Of a stretch of 64,000 nt of DNA, positions 27,632-35,230 are shown piece by piece. The notes below the pieces were generated by a model. It was given only the letters and a program-made list of their open reading frames with translations, made no database searches and was not told where the DNA came from. The position numbers were made by a program, and so were the translations under genes. The stretch's first letter is position 1; each line of letters starts with the position of its first letter. The DNA lies in assembly GCA_020073465.1 (NCBI GenBank), contig JAIQFC010000001.1, positions 248,001 through 312,000 of the forward strand, given 5' to 3'. The DNA comes from Terriglobia bacterium. GTDB lineage: Bacteria; Acidobacteriota; Terriglobia; Terriglobales; Acidobacteriaceae.

Positions 27632-27760
27632 TTACGGCTTACACATCTTCCCGCCACAGCTGGTGCCACCGGCTCCACCGTCGGCATATGCCGCGACTGG
27701 GATCACCAGTGTATTCAGGAAAAGCAGTGCTGCGGCCAGTACGAGTAGCGTGCGCTTCAT
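27632..27760 (-). CDS. 42-residue exported peptide precursor
   Basis: A short frame with a strong AAGGAG site nine bases before its ATG. Residues 1-26 are a textbook signal peptide (basic MKR, hydrophobic core LLVLAAALLFL, AYA cleavage site). The predicted mature part, DGGAGGTSCGGKMCKP, is Gly-rich with two cysteines that could form a disulphide. Nothing in it suggests an enzyme; a secreted signal, bacteriocin-like peptide or structural peptide are all possible. It lies between the 7TM gene and operator site A, all on a divergent arrangement with the 140-residue gene. The gene is well supported; the role is open. Confidence 0.62.
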   Translation of the reverse strand: MKRTLLVLAAALLFLNTLVIPVAAYADGGAGGTSCGGKMCKP

Positions 27761-27845
27761 TTATGTTTTCTCCTTGTTACCGAGGTTGGACCGTGATATT
27801 TTCATGGGCGCGCCGCCGGGCGCGAAGGCCTTCTAAAGCATTGAT

Positions 27846-27863
27846 TGTTCGGAATTTGTAACA
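27846..27863. promoter_or_regulatory. Operator-like site A
   Basis: TGTTCGGAATTTGTAACA, a near-palindrome, lies in the divergent promoter region of the peptide gene (minus) and the 140-residue gene (plus), ending four bases before the latter's ATG. A bound regulator would block or shape transcription of both. Confidence 0.55.
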
Positions 27864-27867
27864 AGCC

Positions 27868-28290
27868 ATGACGCTCAAATCGGCTCTGCAGGATGTACGG
27901 GAAACGACGCTTGCCGCGGTCTCCGGATTGCTGGGCAAGCTGGCCTATTTGGCGTCGTTGCGCAAGAAGCAGGGTGGCTACCAGCACTGGGGGATGTCCC
28001 TGGTTCATGGGGAGGAATCCTCGGAGCGGGCGCTACGGACGGCCCATGCTGAGGTTGTGGCCAGAGTCCTACGGGAACCAATCGGCGCGCTGGTGGACGA
28101 CTTGCAGGAGTCGAGCCAGGATGGGGGCTTGTCCCCTGCCGTTTATGTTGAGGAAATGCGCGGTCGTTTTGACGACTTGCTACCGGACGAGCGGAAAGGC
28201 TCGCCCGCGGCCTGCCATCTTAATTCAGTGCTGGTGGCGCTTTCGACACTGGAGAAGAGTCGAGCGCGTGCCACTCGGTCAACTTCATAG
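27868..28290 (+). CDS. Hypothetical protein, 140 residues
   Basis: A soluble protein with no recognised domain. The N-terminal half (LKSALQDVRETTLAAVSGLLGKLAYLASLR) is helical and partly hydrophobic; a QHWGMSLVHGEESSERALRTAHAEV stretch and an acidic helix follow. No ribosome site precedes the ATG, and site A lies only four bases upstream, so translation may be leaderless. The last 71 bases overlap the end of the XRE regulator gene on the other strand, an unusual tail-to-tail arrangement that could cause antisense effects. The function is unknown, but shared operator-like sites link it to the regulator. Confidence 0.62.
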   Translation: MTLKSALQDVRETTLAAVSGLLGKLAYLASLRKKQGGYQHWGMSLVHGEESSERALRTAHAEVVARVLREPIGALVDDLQESSQDGGLSPAVYVEEMRGRFDDLLPDERKGSPAACHLNSVLVALSTLEKSRARATRSTS

Positions 28291-29026
28291 CGACGCCCAC
28301 GACCTGTCCCAGGACTTCGGCCTCCTGGGGATGACGCAGGATGCGCACTGGAACCGGCGACAAGGGATGCGGTTGCAGGATGATATCTTCGCGGCGCATG
28401 CTGCACCAGCAGCAGGTATGCCCGTCGCGAGTTTCCACAAAGTAGATGGGACGCTCGTACTCGGAGCGCCATGAACCTTCGACGACTTTATTCCGCGATT
28501 CATCGACCTGAATGAAGCTGCCCGGCGGCAGGATGGGATACATGGTGAAATCCTGATTGCCGATGTAGCCGTAGGTGAAGTCGCTATTGGCAAATTGCGC
28601 CAGGTAGGCGAAGGGAACCAGGCCCCATTGTTCGACCATGCGTCCGAGGTTGGTGGTGCGGCGGTCATCGAAGCCGGGATCCATCCGCAGCGGAACCTGG
28701 ACGGAAGACAGACCCGAAAGAGCCTCGGACACGTGGGATTTGGGTGGAGACACCAAGCCGAGATCGGCGGCAGTGTTATTCATATCAACGCCGTACCAGG
28801 CTAGCAGTTCGCGCAAGTCGCGGCGATAGATCACCGACAGGGTATAGAGCCGATAGATGCTGGGCAGAATGCCTTTGGTCTCGATGTCGGAAAGGCGGCT
28901 GGGAGGAATGGAGAATTCTTCGTTGCGATACTTCTCGGCGATGTGAGCACTGGAGTTTTCGACATCGCGCATCGTCAGACCGAGTTTCTCGCGTAGCGTA
29001 CGCAAACTCTTTCCGGCGGGCAGCAT
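28220..29026 (-). CDS. XRE-type regulator with degenerate S24-like domain
   Basis: A 268-residue transcription regulator. Residues about 5-80 form an XRE helix-turn-helix (LRTLREKLGLTMRDVE and SRLSDIETKGILPS). The C-terminal half resembles the LexA/CI (S24) fold: DFTMYPILPPGSFIQVD parallels the usual SMxP segment but with Thr in place of the nucleophilic Ser, the expected Lys is not evident, and the end VLGQVVGVAMKL is typical. Self-cleavage is therefore unlikely. A CCWC cluster in this domain could bind metal or sense redox. A GTG at 29074 would add 16 residues. It likely recognises the four near-palindromes around it. Confidence 0.8.
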   Translation of the reverse strand: MLPAGKSLRTLREKLGLTMRDVENSSAHIAEKYRNEEFSIPPSRLSDIETKGILPSIYRLYTLSVIYRRDLRELLAWYGVDMNNTAADLGLVSPPKSHVSEALSGLSSVQVPLRMDPGFDDRRTTNLGRMVEQWGLVPFAYLAQFANSDFTYGYIGNQDFTMYPILPPGSFIQVDESRNKVVEGSWRSEYERPIYFVETRDGHTCCWCSMRREDIILQPHPLSPVPVRILRHPQEAEVLGQVVGVAMKLTEWHALDSSPVSKAPPALN

Positions 29027-29060
29027 GAACAGGGCCTCCGAAGCGTGGGGGACATAATAC

Positions 29061-29078
29061 CAAAGTGGGATCACTTTG
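29061..29078. promoter_or_regulatory. Inverted repeat at the XRE promoter
   Basis: CAAAGTG, four bases, CACTTTG: a perfect 7-bp inverted repeat just upstream of TATTAT. Its position suits a repressor site, possibly autoregulation. Its sequence differs from the 18-bp motif, so another protein may bind. Confidence 0.4.
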
Positions 29079-29113
29079 TATCGGGTTGTGCAAAATTTTT
29101 GAACGCAGGGTCC

Positions 29114-29131
29114 TGTTACGTTTTCCGAACA
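29114..29131. promoter_or_regulatory. Operator-like site B
   Basis: On the minus strand TGTTCGGAAAACGTAACA, 88 bases upstream of the XRE start. It matches site C at 16 of 18 positions. Confidence 0.55.
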
Positions 29132-29227
29132 GGCTCATCACCGCGTCGTACTTGGCAATTCGAGAGTGTGGCGTGGTTGAAGCTGCGACCTGAGCCTGCG
29201 TGCTTACGGTTGTGGAATTCATGTGGT

Positions 29228-29245
29228 TGTTCGGAATTCGTAACA
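29228..29245. promoter_or_regulatory. Operator-like site C
   Basis: TGTTCGGAATTCGTAACA, the most palindromic copy: TGTT...AACA ends around a GAATTC core with two mismatched pairs. It lies between the XRE gene and the ABC operon and may serve either. Confidence 0.55.
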
Positions 29246-29480
29246 GGTGCGTGACTTTCTGGCGTATTCCTTCCTGTTTTACAGGGCTAACCTTGCCCGG
29301 CCCGCCCAGCAAGAATCCAGTCTCCCGGGGTAAATCGCAGCGCTGATCCCGGATGACATTTGTCACGCCCTTTGAGTGATGGATGGCACTGGTGAACTGC
29401 CTGGCGATGCTCGAATATGGCGTCGTGGCGGGAAGAAAAGCTTCTCGCCAGCAAAATCAGGTGCGGCGGAGAGTATTCAG

Positions 29481-30434
29481 ATGAGTGCGACAATCGAACA
29501 GACGCGGGAGACTCCTTCAATCGAGACCGGAGGGATCGTTGCCAGCCTCGAAGGGGTGAGCAAGAACTATGGCCCGGTTCGGGCCTTGCGCGCGGTGGAT
29601 TTCAACGTGCGCGCAGGAGAACTGGTCGCACTGCTGGGACCGAACGGAGCGGGCAAGACTACGGCGGTGAAGCTATTGCTCGGCCTGATGCCGCCACATG
29701 CCGGCCGGGTCCGAGTCTTCGGTGGCGACCCCACGAATCCCGAAAACCGGAAACGCACAGGGGCAATGTTGCAGGTGGGACGCGTCCCCGAGACGTTGCG
29801 CGTTCGCGAGCACATTGATCTGTTCTCCAGCTATTACCAGAAGCCCATGCCGCTGGGCGAGGTTCTAGCTGCGGCCGGGCTCGAGAAATTGGGCGACCGC
29901 AAGTTCGCAGACCTTTCTGGAGGACAGAGACAACGTGTTCTGTTTGCCCTCGCCATCTGCGGCGATCCTGACGTTCTTTTTCTCGACGAGCCCACGGTCG
30001 GACTGGATGTAGAAGCGCGACGCTTGCTCTGGGATGAAATTCGCAAGCTGGTTGGGCGTGGCAAGACCGTCCTGCTGACCACGCATTATCTGCAGGAGGC
30101 CGACACTCTGGCAGACCGGGTTGCAGTGATCAATCAGGGAGCAATTATTGCGCAGAGCACGCCCGCGGAGATCAAGGCGAAAACGAGCGGCAAAAGGATT
30201 CGTTGCATCACGGCCCTGGACCTCAACAGCCTGCGGGAGATTCACGGCGTGACCGAGGTAAAAGAAGATCGTGAAGCGGTGGAAATTCACGCGCGCGAGG
30301 CCGAGCCCGTTGTGCGCGCCTTGCTGGCGCGCGACCCGCTACTCGCCGGACTCGAAATCACCAGCGCCGGACTGGAAGAAGCATTCCTGGCGCTTACCAG
30401 GGACACCGGGCAAAACGGAAATCAGCAGAACTAA
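29481..30434 (+). CDS. ABC transporter ATP-binding protein
   Basis: A 317-residue ABC-2 type ATPase. Walker A GPNGAGKT is at about 53-60, the signature LSGGQ at 145-149 and Walker B LFLDEP at 167-172, followed by a switch His in TTHYL. The C-terminal region beyond residue 230 is the DrrA/NatA-like extension. It should power the permease encoded 34 bases downstream. GGAGAG precedes the ATG at 29481. The gene opens an operon with permease, mini-protein, kinase and regulator, a pattern seen for drug or lipid exporters such as Bacillus yvfRSTU-type systems. Confidence 0.95.
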   Translation: MSATIEQTRETPSIETGGIVASLEGVSKNYGPVRALRAVDFNVRAGELVALLGPNGAGKTTAVKLLLGLMPPHAGRVRVFGGDPTNPENRKRTGAMLQVGRVPETLRVREHIDLFSSYYQKPMPLGEVLAAAGLEKLGDRKFADLSGGQRQRVLFALAICGDPDVLFLDEPTVGLDVEARRLLWDEIRKLVGRGKTVLLTTHYLQEADTLADRVAVINQGAIIAQSTPAEIKAKTSGKRIRCITALDLNSLREIHGVTEVKEDREAVEIHAREAEPVVRALLARDPLLAGLEITSAGLEEAFLALTRDTGQNGNQQN

Positions 30435-30468
30435 TCCCGCACGAGAATACAAGCGAGGGAGAAATACG

Positions 30469-31284
30469 ATGAGCACGATGACAGCGGCACTTAGCGATAC
30501 GCGGATCGAGCGTTCCCCCGGGCACACGGCGAGGATCTACCTGAAGGAAGCAAAGTATGAGTTCCTCAAGAACCTTCGCCTACGCATGTACACGGCGTCG
30601 GTACTCAGCTTTCCGCTGATGTTCTATGTGCTGTTCGGGCTGGTCCTGAATTCGAAGGAAGCAATCGGCGGCACAGGTGTTCCGACCTACTTGATCGCCA
30701 CCTACGGCACCTTCGGAGTCATGGGCGCGTCCTTGTTCGGGACCGCTGCCGGGCTCGCCGCGGACCGAGGCCTGGGATGGCTGCAGGTGAAGCGGGCCAG
30801 TCCCATGCCGCCCTTCGCCTACTTCATCGCGAAGGTGGTAATGAGTATGATCTTCAGCGCGATTGTGGTGCTCGCGCTCATGGTGCTGGGTATCAGTTTT
30901 GGCGGAGTCCGGATGCCGTTGGCAGACTTGACGAAACTGTTGGGAACGCTGGTTGCCGGCTCGCTTCCTTTCTCAGCCATGGGTTTGGCGGTCGGCTACT
31001 TCGCCGGGCCGACCTCGGCGCCCCCGACCATCAATCTCATTTACCTGCCGATGTCATTCTGCAGCGGGCTGTGGGTACCCTTCATGTTCCTACCGAAGTT
31101 CGTGCGGCAGATTGCGTTGGTGTTGCCTCCTTATCATCTGTCGCAACTCGCGCTGGGCATCGTAGGCGCAGGGCGTCACGAGTCCGCCGCGACGCACTGG
31201 GAAGTGCTGTTTGCGTTTACGCTCATCTGCTTGGGCATCGCGCGCATCGGCTTCCAGCGTGATCAGGAAAAGATGTACGGCTGA
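30469..31284 (+). CDS. ABC-2 type permease
   Basis: A 271-residue membrane protein with about six helices (for example 43-62, 72-95, 121-145, 155-177, 187-205 and 243-260), matching the ABC-2 permease fold. A short amphipathic N-terminus precedes the first helix. It forms the transport channel with the ATPase encoded immediately upstream. The direction is probably export, of a drug, antibiotic or lipid; the substrate is unknown. GAGGGAG lies before the ATG. Confidence 0.92.
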   Translation: MSTMTAALSDTRIERSPGHTARIYLKEAKYEFLKNLRLRMYTASVLSFPLMFYVLFGLVLNSKEAIGGTGVPTYLIATYGTFGVMGASLFGTAAGLAADRGLGWLQVKRASPMPPFAYFIAKVVMSMIFSAIVVLALMVLGISFGGVRMPLADLTKLLGTLVAGSLPFSAMGLAVGYFAGPTSAPPTINLIYLPMSFCSGLWVPFMFLPKFVRQIALVLPPYHLSQLALGIVGAGRHESAATHWEVLFAFTLICLGIARIGFQRDQEKMYG

Positions 31285-31326
31285 AATTCACTGCGAGGCA
31301 ACTTAGAGAACCGGGAGGAGCTGGTC

Positions 31327-31488
31327 ATGAGCGCGGAATCGAAAAAATCGATGGGCTGGACGATCATCCTGATGACCCTCGGAGTAGTAGCTCTCTACGC
31401 CGGTGCAGAATGGTTGCTTCTGTTGGTTCCTGCCGCGGTGCTGGTGTGGTACGGCGCCAGGCCCAGGCTGCGACGTGGCCGGAATTGA
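31327..31488 (+). CDS. 53-residue membrane mini-protein
   Basis: A short gene with an excellent GGAGGAG site six bases before its ATG. The product has a charged start (MSAESKKSMG), two close hydrophobic stretches (about 11-23 and 28-42) and a basic tail RPRLRRGRN. It lies 42 bases after the permease and 76 before the kinase, on the same strand. It may be a small subunit of the exporter or a regulator linking transporter and kinase. No family is recognised. Confidence 0.68.
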   Translation: MSAESKKSMGWTIILMTLGVVALYAGAEWLLLLVPAAVLVWYGARPRLRRGRN

Positions 31489-31564
31489 CCGGAGGGTTGA
31501 GAATAGAGGGGATGACGACGATCATCATTAGCACCAACAAGCGTGTGCCCGGGAAACAGAGTCG

Positions 31565-32692
31565 ATGAAGCTCAGGTCACTGAAGTCGGTGTTCAAGGAC
31601 AAGGAACACGGATGGGGTCCCTTGTTCTGGGTGTTGTATTTGGGATTCTTTTTTGTTCAGCCCGCAGTGGACGGTGTGAGCGCGTGGAAGTGGTTCCTTG
31701 ATGGGCTTGGCGCTCTTGTTTTTCTTGCCCTTTATTTGGGGCTTTTCTGGCTGGAGAAACCACGGGCAGTCGTGCACATCGGCGGCATGGTGTTGTTGGG
31801 AGTTTTATTCTTTCCCTACAACGGCGGCGCCTCCACGTTCTTCATCTTCGCCGGCGCTTTTGTTCCCTTCGTAGTCGAGACCCAAGTTGTAGCACTCGCC
31901 AGCCTCGGAGGAATCGTAGCGGTCGCAGCAGTTGAGAGCTTGCTCCTGTATGTCACAGGCTGGCCTGTCAATGGCTGGAACGTGTTTTTCGCCGCTGTCT
32001 TTCCCCTGGTGGTTGGTGGCAGCAACGTCTTTTTCGCCGAGCGCAACCGGATGAACCGGAAGCTGCGCAAAGCCAACGAAGAAATCGAACATCTGGCCAA
32101 AGTTGCGGAGCGGGAGCGCATCGCCCGCGACCTGCACGATGTGCTGGGGCACACGCTCTCGGTGATCATCCTGAAGTCGGAATTGGCGGGCAAGCTCATC
32201 GACCGAAACCCGGAGCAGGCCGGGGTGGAAATCCGCGAAGTCGAGCAGATCTCGCGCCAGGCATTGTCCGATGTACGGGATGCGATCCGCGGATACCGGT
32301 CGCAGGGGCTTACGGCGGAGCTGGCGTTGGCGAAATCCACTCTGGAAACTGCAGGAGTGACCGTGCGGTGCGACGCCGCGACGACCTTGAAACTTCCGGC
32401 GGTGCAGGAGAGCGTGTTGTCCCTGGCCGTGCGCGAAGCCGTGACCAACGTTGTACGCCACGCCCAGGCTCGCACCTGCGAGTTTCGCATTGAGCAGCAG
32501 AATGGGTCGTGCCGGCTGGAGATCCATGACGATGGCCGGGGCGGCTCTACCCTCGAAGGCAATGGGCTCCGCGGCATGCGCGAAAGAGTGGAAATGCTGG
32601 GCGGAACACTCGATCGCGATACAGCCGCCGGCACCAGGCTCATCATCACGCTGCCCTTGAAAGAAATGACGCCGAAAGGCTGCGCCAATTGA
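31565..32692 (+). CDS. DesK/NarX-type sensor histidine kinase
   Basis: A 375-residue membrane kinase. Five to six helices occupy residues 15-155, with almost no periplasmic loop, so it may sense membrane state or the neighbouring transporter. A coiled coil (155-185) leads to the HisKA_3 box with phospho-acceptor His191 in RDLHDVLGH. The HATPase domain shows AVREAVTNVVRHA (N box), DDGRGG and GNGLRGMRERV. It should phosphorylate the regulator encoded downstream, with which it overlaps by four bases, and probably controls this operon. Confidence 0.93.
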   Translation: MKLRSLKSVFKDKEHGWGPLFWVLYLGFFFVQPAVDGVSAWKWFLDGLGALVFLALYLGLFWLEKPRAVVHIGGMVLLGVLFFPYNGGASTFFIFAGAFVPFVVETQVVALASLGGIVAVAAVESLLLYVTGWPVNGWNVFFAAVFPLVVGGSNVFFAERNRMNRKLRKANEEIEHLAKVAERERIARDLHDVLGHTLSVIILKSELAGKLIDRNPEQAGVEIREVEQISRQALSDVRDAIRGYRSQGLTAELALAKSTLETAGVTVRCDAATTLKLPAVQESVLSLAVREAVTNVVRHAQARTCEFRIEQQNGSCRLEIHDDGRGGSTLEGNGLRGMRERVEMLGGTLDRDTAAGTRLIITLPLKEMTPKGCAN

Positions 32693-33321
32693 ATCCGACC
32701 GTAAAAGAAGGACGTAAAACCATTCGCGTGGTCCTGGCGGAGGATCAGGGCATGGTTTTGGGCGCACTGGCGGCGCTGCTCGAAATCGAAGGCGACATTT
32801 CAGTCGTGGGCCAGGCGCGCAACGGCAAGGAAGCGCTCGATGCAGTCCTGGCGCAGAAGCCGGATGTCTTCATTACCGACATCGAGATGCCGCACATGAG
32901 CGGCCTCGACGTCGCGGTGGAGCTCAAGCGTCGAAAGACGGGAACGCGCATCATTATCGTTACAACATTCGCACGCGCTGGATATCTGCGGCGGGCGCTC
33001 GAAGCCGGTGCGTCGGGGTATCTGCTGAAAGACATGCGCGCTGAAGAACTCGCGGAGGCGGTACGCCGCGTGCAGCAGGGACTGCGCGTGATTCATCCGG
33101 AGCTTGCGACAGAAGCATGGGGCGAGTTGGATCCGCTCACCGATCGCGAGCGCCAGGTGCTTCGTCTGGCTGGTGAGGGCATGGCCAGTGGCGATATTGC
33201 TGCGGAGTTGGGACTGTCGGACGGAACGGTGCGAAATTATCTTTCCGAAGCCATCAGCAAGCTGGGGGCAAGCAATCGCGTGGAAGCAGCGCGGATTGCG
33301 AGAACGAAGGGCTGGCTTTAA
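32689..33321 (+). CDS. NarL/LuxR-type response regulator
   Basis: A 210-residue two-component regulator. The receiver domain (about 10-130) has the acidic pair Glu18/Asp19, phospho-acceptor Asp64 in ITDIEMP and Lys114 in YLLKD. The C-terminal LuxR helix-turn-helix (about 145-205) contains LTDRERQVLRLAGEG and SDGTVRNYLSEAISKLG. Translation appears to start at a TTG at 32689 whose last bases form the kinase stop (TTGA), implying coupling. It is the partner of the upstream kinase. A palindromic repeat starts five bases after its stop. Confidence 0.93.
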   Translation: MNPTVKEGRKTIRVVLAEDQGMVLGALAALLEIEGDISVVGQARNGKEALDAVLAQKPDVFITDIEMPHMSGLDVAVELKRRKTGTRIIIVTTFARAGYLRRALEAGASGYLLKDMRAEELAEAVRRVQQGLRVIHPELATEAWGELDPLTDRERQVLRLAGEGMASGDIAAELGLSDGTVRNYLSEAISKLGASNRVEAARIARTKGWL

Positions 33322-33325
33322 GAAT

Positions 33326-33449
33326 GTGTGGAGCGGACACTCTTGTCCGCTAAGAGCCGGGAGCTATCGGCCAGCTGTCGCAAGGAAGTCTTCCAGCCCT
33401 GAAGTGCATTGCCGCCGTAGGCAGGCGGGCAGGAGTGCCCGCCCCACAC
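33326..33449. repeat. GTGTGG...CCACAC palindromic repeat element
   Basis: A 124-base element with a hairpin at each end: GCGGACACTCTTGTCCGC after GTGTGGA, and GCGGGCAGGAGTGCCCGC before CCCACAC. Same design as 17676-17787 but with a different stem sequence. It separates convergent genes and may terminate both. Confidence 0.7.
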
Positions 33450-33479
33450 GGTTGCTGCTTCTGCCTAAACGTCTAGTGG

Positions 33480-34397
33480 TTACGCTTCCCGCGCGATGCC
33501 AGCCTCTTGTTTCTGCACCGTCTTGTACGCCCAAGCCATACGCGGGGTGTTGTGGGCGACGCCGAAGTGTCCCTGCGGGTTGAGGACGATGATGCCACCG
33601 TGTCCGTTGACGCGTTGCTTCAGGTGGTTCATGGCTTCCTGGGCGGCCCATTCCGGCAGGTTCCCGGCGGAGATGCGGTCGGCGGTCCACTTGGCCAGCA
33701 CCAGTTTCATGATGGGCTCGCCCCAGCCCGTGGTAGAGACTGCAGCGCTCAGGTTGTCGGCGTAGCAACCACATCCGATCAGCGACGAGTCGCCTAATCG
33801 CCCTGGAGCCTTATTCAGCGTGCCTCCGGTTGAGGTAGCCGCAGCGATGTTGCCGTTGCGATCGAGCGCGACGGCACCGACCGTGTCATGCGAAATCGTG
33901 GGTGCGAAGAGATCGTTGCCATGCTGCGCGGCTTCGGCCTGATACTCGCGTAGACGTGCGACCTCGCGCGGGATGACGAGATCTTCGTTCTTGCACAGCG
34001 GAAGACCATGCTCGGCGGCAAGCTTCTCCGCGCCTTCGCCCACAAAATAGACGTGCGGGCTTTCGCTCAGAATCTTCCGGGCGGCACGAACGGGATTGCG
34101 GAGATGCTCGACGCAGCCCACACCACCGGCGCGCAGCGTGGCGCCATCCATGATGAGGGCGTCGAGTTGAACTTTGCCGTCGCGGTTAAGAAAGCTGCCA
34201 CGGCCGGCGTCGAAGGTCTCGTCATCTTCCATGATGACGACGGCTTCTTCGACCGCGTCGAGGGCGGAACCGCCGCGGTCAAGCACACGCCAGCCCGTAG
34301 CCAACGCGTTAGTTACGCCGCGGATGTGGGCGTCGACCATGTCATCAGGCATGGCCCACGCCCCGCCGTGGACGACGAGAACTGGATCGGTTGGCAA
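33480..34397 (-). CDS. Isoaspartyl peptidase / L-asparaginase (Ntn)
   Basis: A 305-residue N-terminal-nucleophile hydrolase (family T2). It is made as a precursor that cuts itself before Thr172 in HDTVGAVALD; the new N-terminal Thr then removes isoaspartyl residues from peptides or hydrolyses asparagine. The VHGGAW start and the GDSSLIGCG and STTGWGE segments are family-specific. The first start available after an in-frame stop is a TTG at 34397. No signal peptide, so cytosolic. It acts in protein-damage turnover or amino-acid recycling. Confidence 0.93.
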   Translation of the reverse strand: MPTDPVLVVHGGAWAMPDDMVDAHIRGVTNALATGWRVLDRGGSALDAVEEAVVIMEDDETFDAGRGSFLNRDGKVQLDALIMDGATLRAGGVGCVEHLRNPVRAARKILSESPHVYFVGEGAEKLAAEHGLPLCKNEDLVIPREVARLREYQAEAAQHGNDLFAPTISHDTVGAVALDRNGNIAAATSTGGTLNKAPGRLGDSSLIGCGCYADNLSAAVSTTGWGEPIMKLVLAKWTADRISAGNLPEWAAQEAMNHLKQRVNGHGGIIVLNPQGHFGVAHNTPRMAWAYKTVQKQEAGIAREA

Positions 34398-34695
34398 GAA
34401 TTATCCCCAGAATCAGTGATGCGACGGGATAGTCTAGCAGGAGCGAGTTGCGAGTGTAACCTCACGTTTCCTCTTTCACCATACCTGCTCCAACTCTGTG
34501 CGGCCTTGACAGATTTGTTGCGAGCAGGTTCCAACTCGGTTCAGAAGCTGCCGATGCGGCGTGAAGCAAGCATTCGCGACTCGTGGGAACGCTTTAGCAG
34601 TAGCTTCGGTTTGCTTTCGTCGGTGTGATTTTCCCACGGATACGTCTCGCTATTCTCAAAGTATCCGCGTTCAATGCGAACATCCTTAGTTGAGT
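34398..34695. other. Spacer without recognised content
   Basis: About 300 bases of lower GC than the neighbours. No convincing gene, repeat or terminator was seen. TTGACA at 34506-34511 lacks a matching -10 box. Confidence 0.35.
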
Positions 34696-35187
34696 CTATT
34701 TTCGGCACGCCTCGGCCTTCAATTGCAGCTTGTTTGCGAAGGCGTTGATGTGCTTGCCGAGCGGCTCTTGGAGATCTGCAATCTCCGTCATCATTGGAGC
34801 TAGAGTGCGCTCCCAATAGACTCCTTTCTCGTTGGCAGGTAACAGATCAAGCAAGGCGCTCAGGGGTGACGACGCATCTCCGACAGAGTTCTCTATCAGA
34901 ATGTCGACGCTCAGCAGGTCAATTGAGCGCTGCTGCCCGATAAAGTCCCGCAGCATCTTCAGATTCTCCAACGTCGCTGTGCGGGCCCGCTCAATTCTGC
35001 TCCCGACCGCGTAGTCCACCTTCATTTTTTCGATGTCAACGGCTTTGATCTGCTTTTGCCATCGTGCCGCGGCAGCGTCTAGCTCACTCATGTAGTCCCG
35101 ATATTGGGATCCACTCATCATTTGGGCCAGACACGGGCACACCGCTACGAACCACAAAACGACCGCACATAAACCCGACGTTTTCAT
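34696..35187 (-). CDS. Exported helical protein, unknown
   Basis: A 163-residue protein with a clear signal peptide (about 1-21, ending CLAQ) and a mature part of long, charged helices (SELDAAAARWQKQIKAVDIEKMKVDY). No family is recognised. Codon use and base composition are less GC-rich than around it. A minus-strand TACAAT ends seven bases before the ATG, with no ribosome site, so the gene may be leaderless. Probably periplasmic. Confidence 0.65.
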   Translation of the reverse strand: MKTSGLCAVVLWFVAVCPCLAQMMSGSQYRDYMSELDAAAARWQKQIKAVDIEKMKVDYAVGSRIERARTATLENLKMLRDFIGQQRSIDLLSVDILIENSVGDASSPLSALLDLLPANEKGVYWERTLAPMMTEIADLQEPLGKHINAFANKLQLKAEACRK

Positions 35188-35230
35188 GGGCGGAATTGTA
35201 ATGCACAGAACACTCGGGGAGTGATGTGGC

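Larger units (their letters stand above)
29027..29480. other. Regulatory spacer between XRE and ABC genes
   Basis: No gene is seen in this 454-base divergent spacer apart from a possible 5' extension of the XRE gene. It holds a 7-bp inverted repeat (29061-29078), two operator-like sites (29114-29131 and 29228-29245), a minus-strand TATTAT (29054-29059) usable by the XRE gene, and an AT-rich block near 29095. Confidence 0.55.

Noticed and set aside
26222-29480. Prophage or genomic island with CI-like repressor
   Set aside because: No integrase, structural phage genes, tRNA or attachment repeats are present around the XRE regulator.
34541-34816. A 91-codon minus-strand frame before the isoaspartyl peptidase
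   Set aside because: It overlaps the end of the exported helical protein gene in another frame and has no recognisable features.
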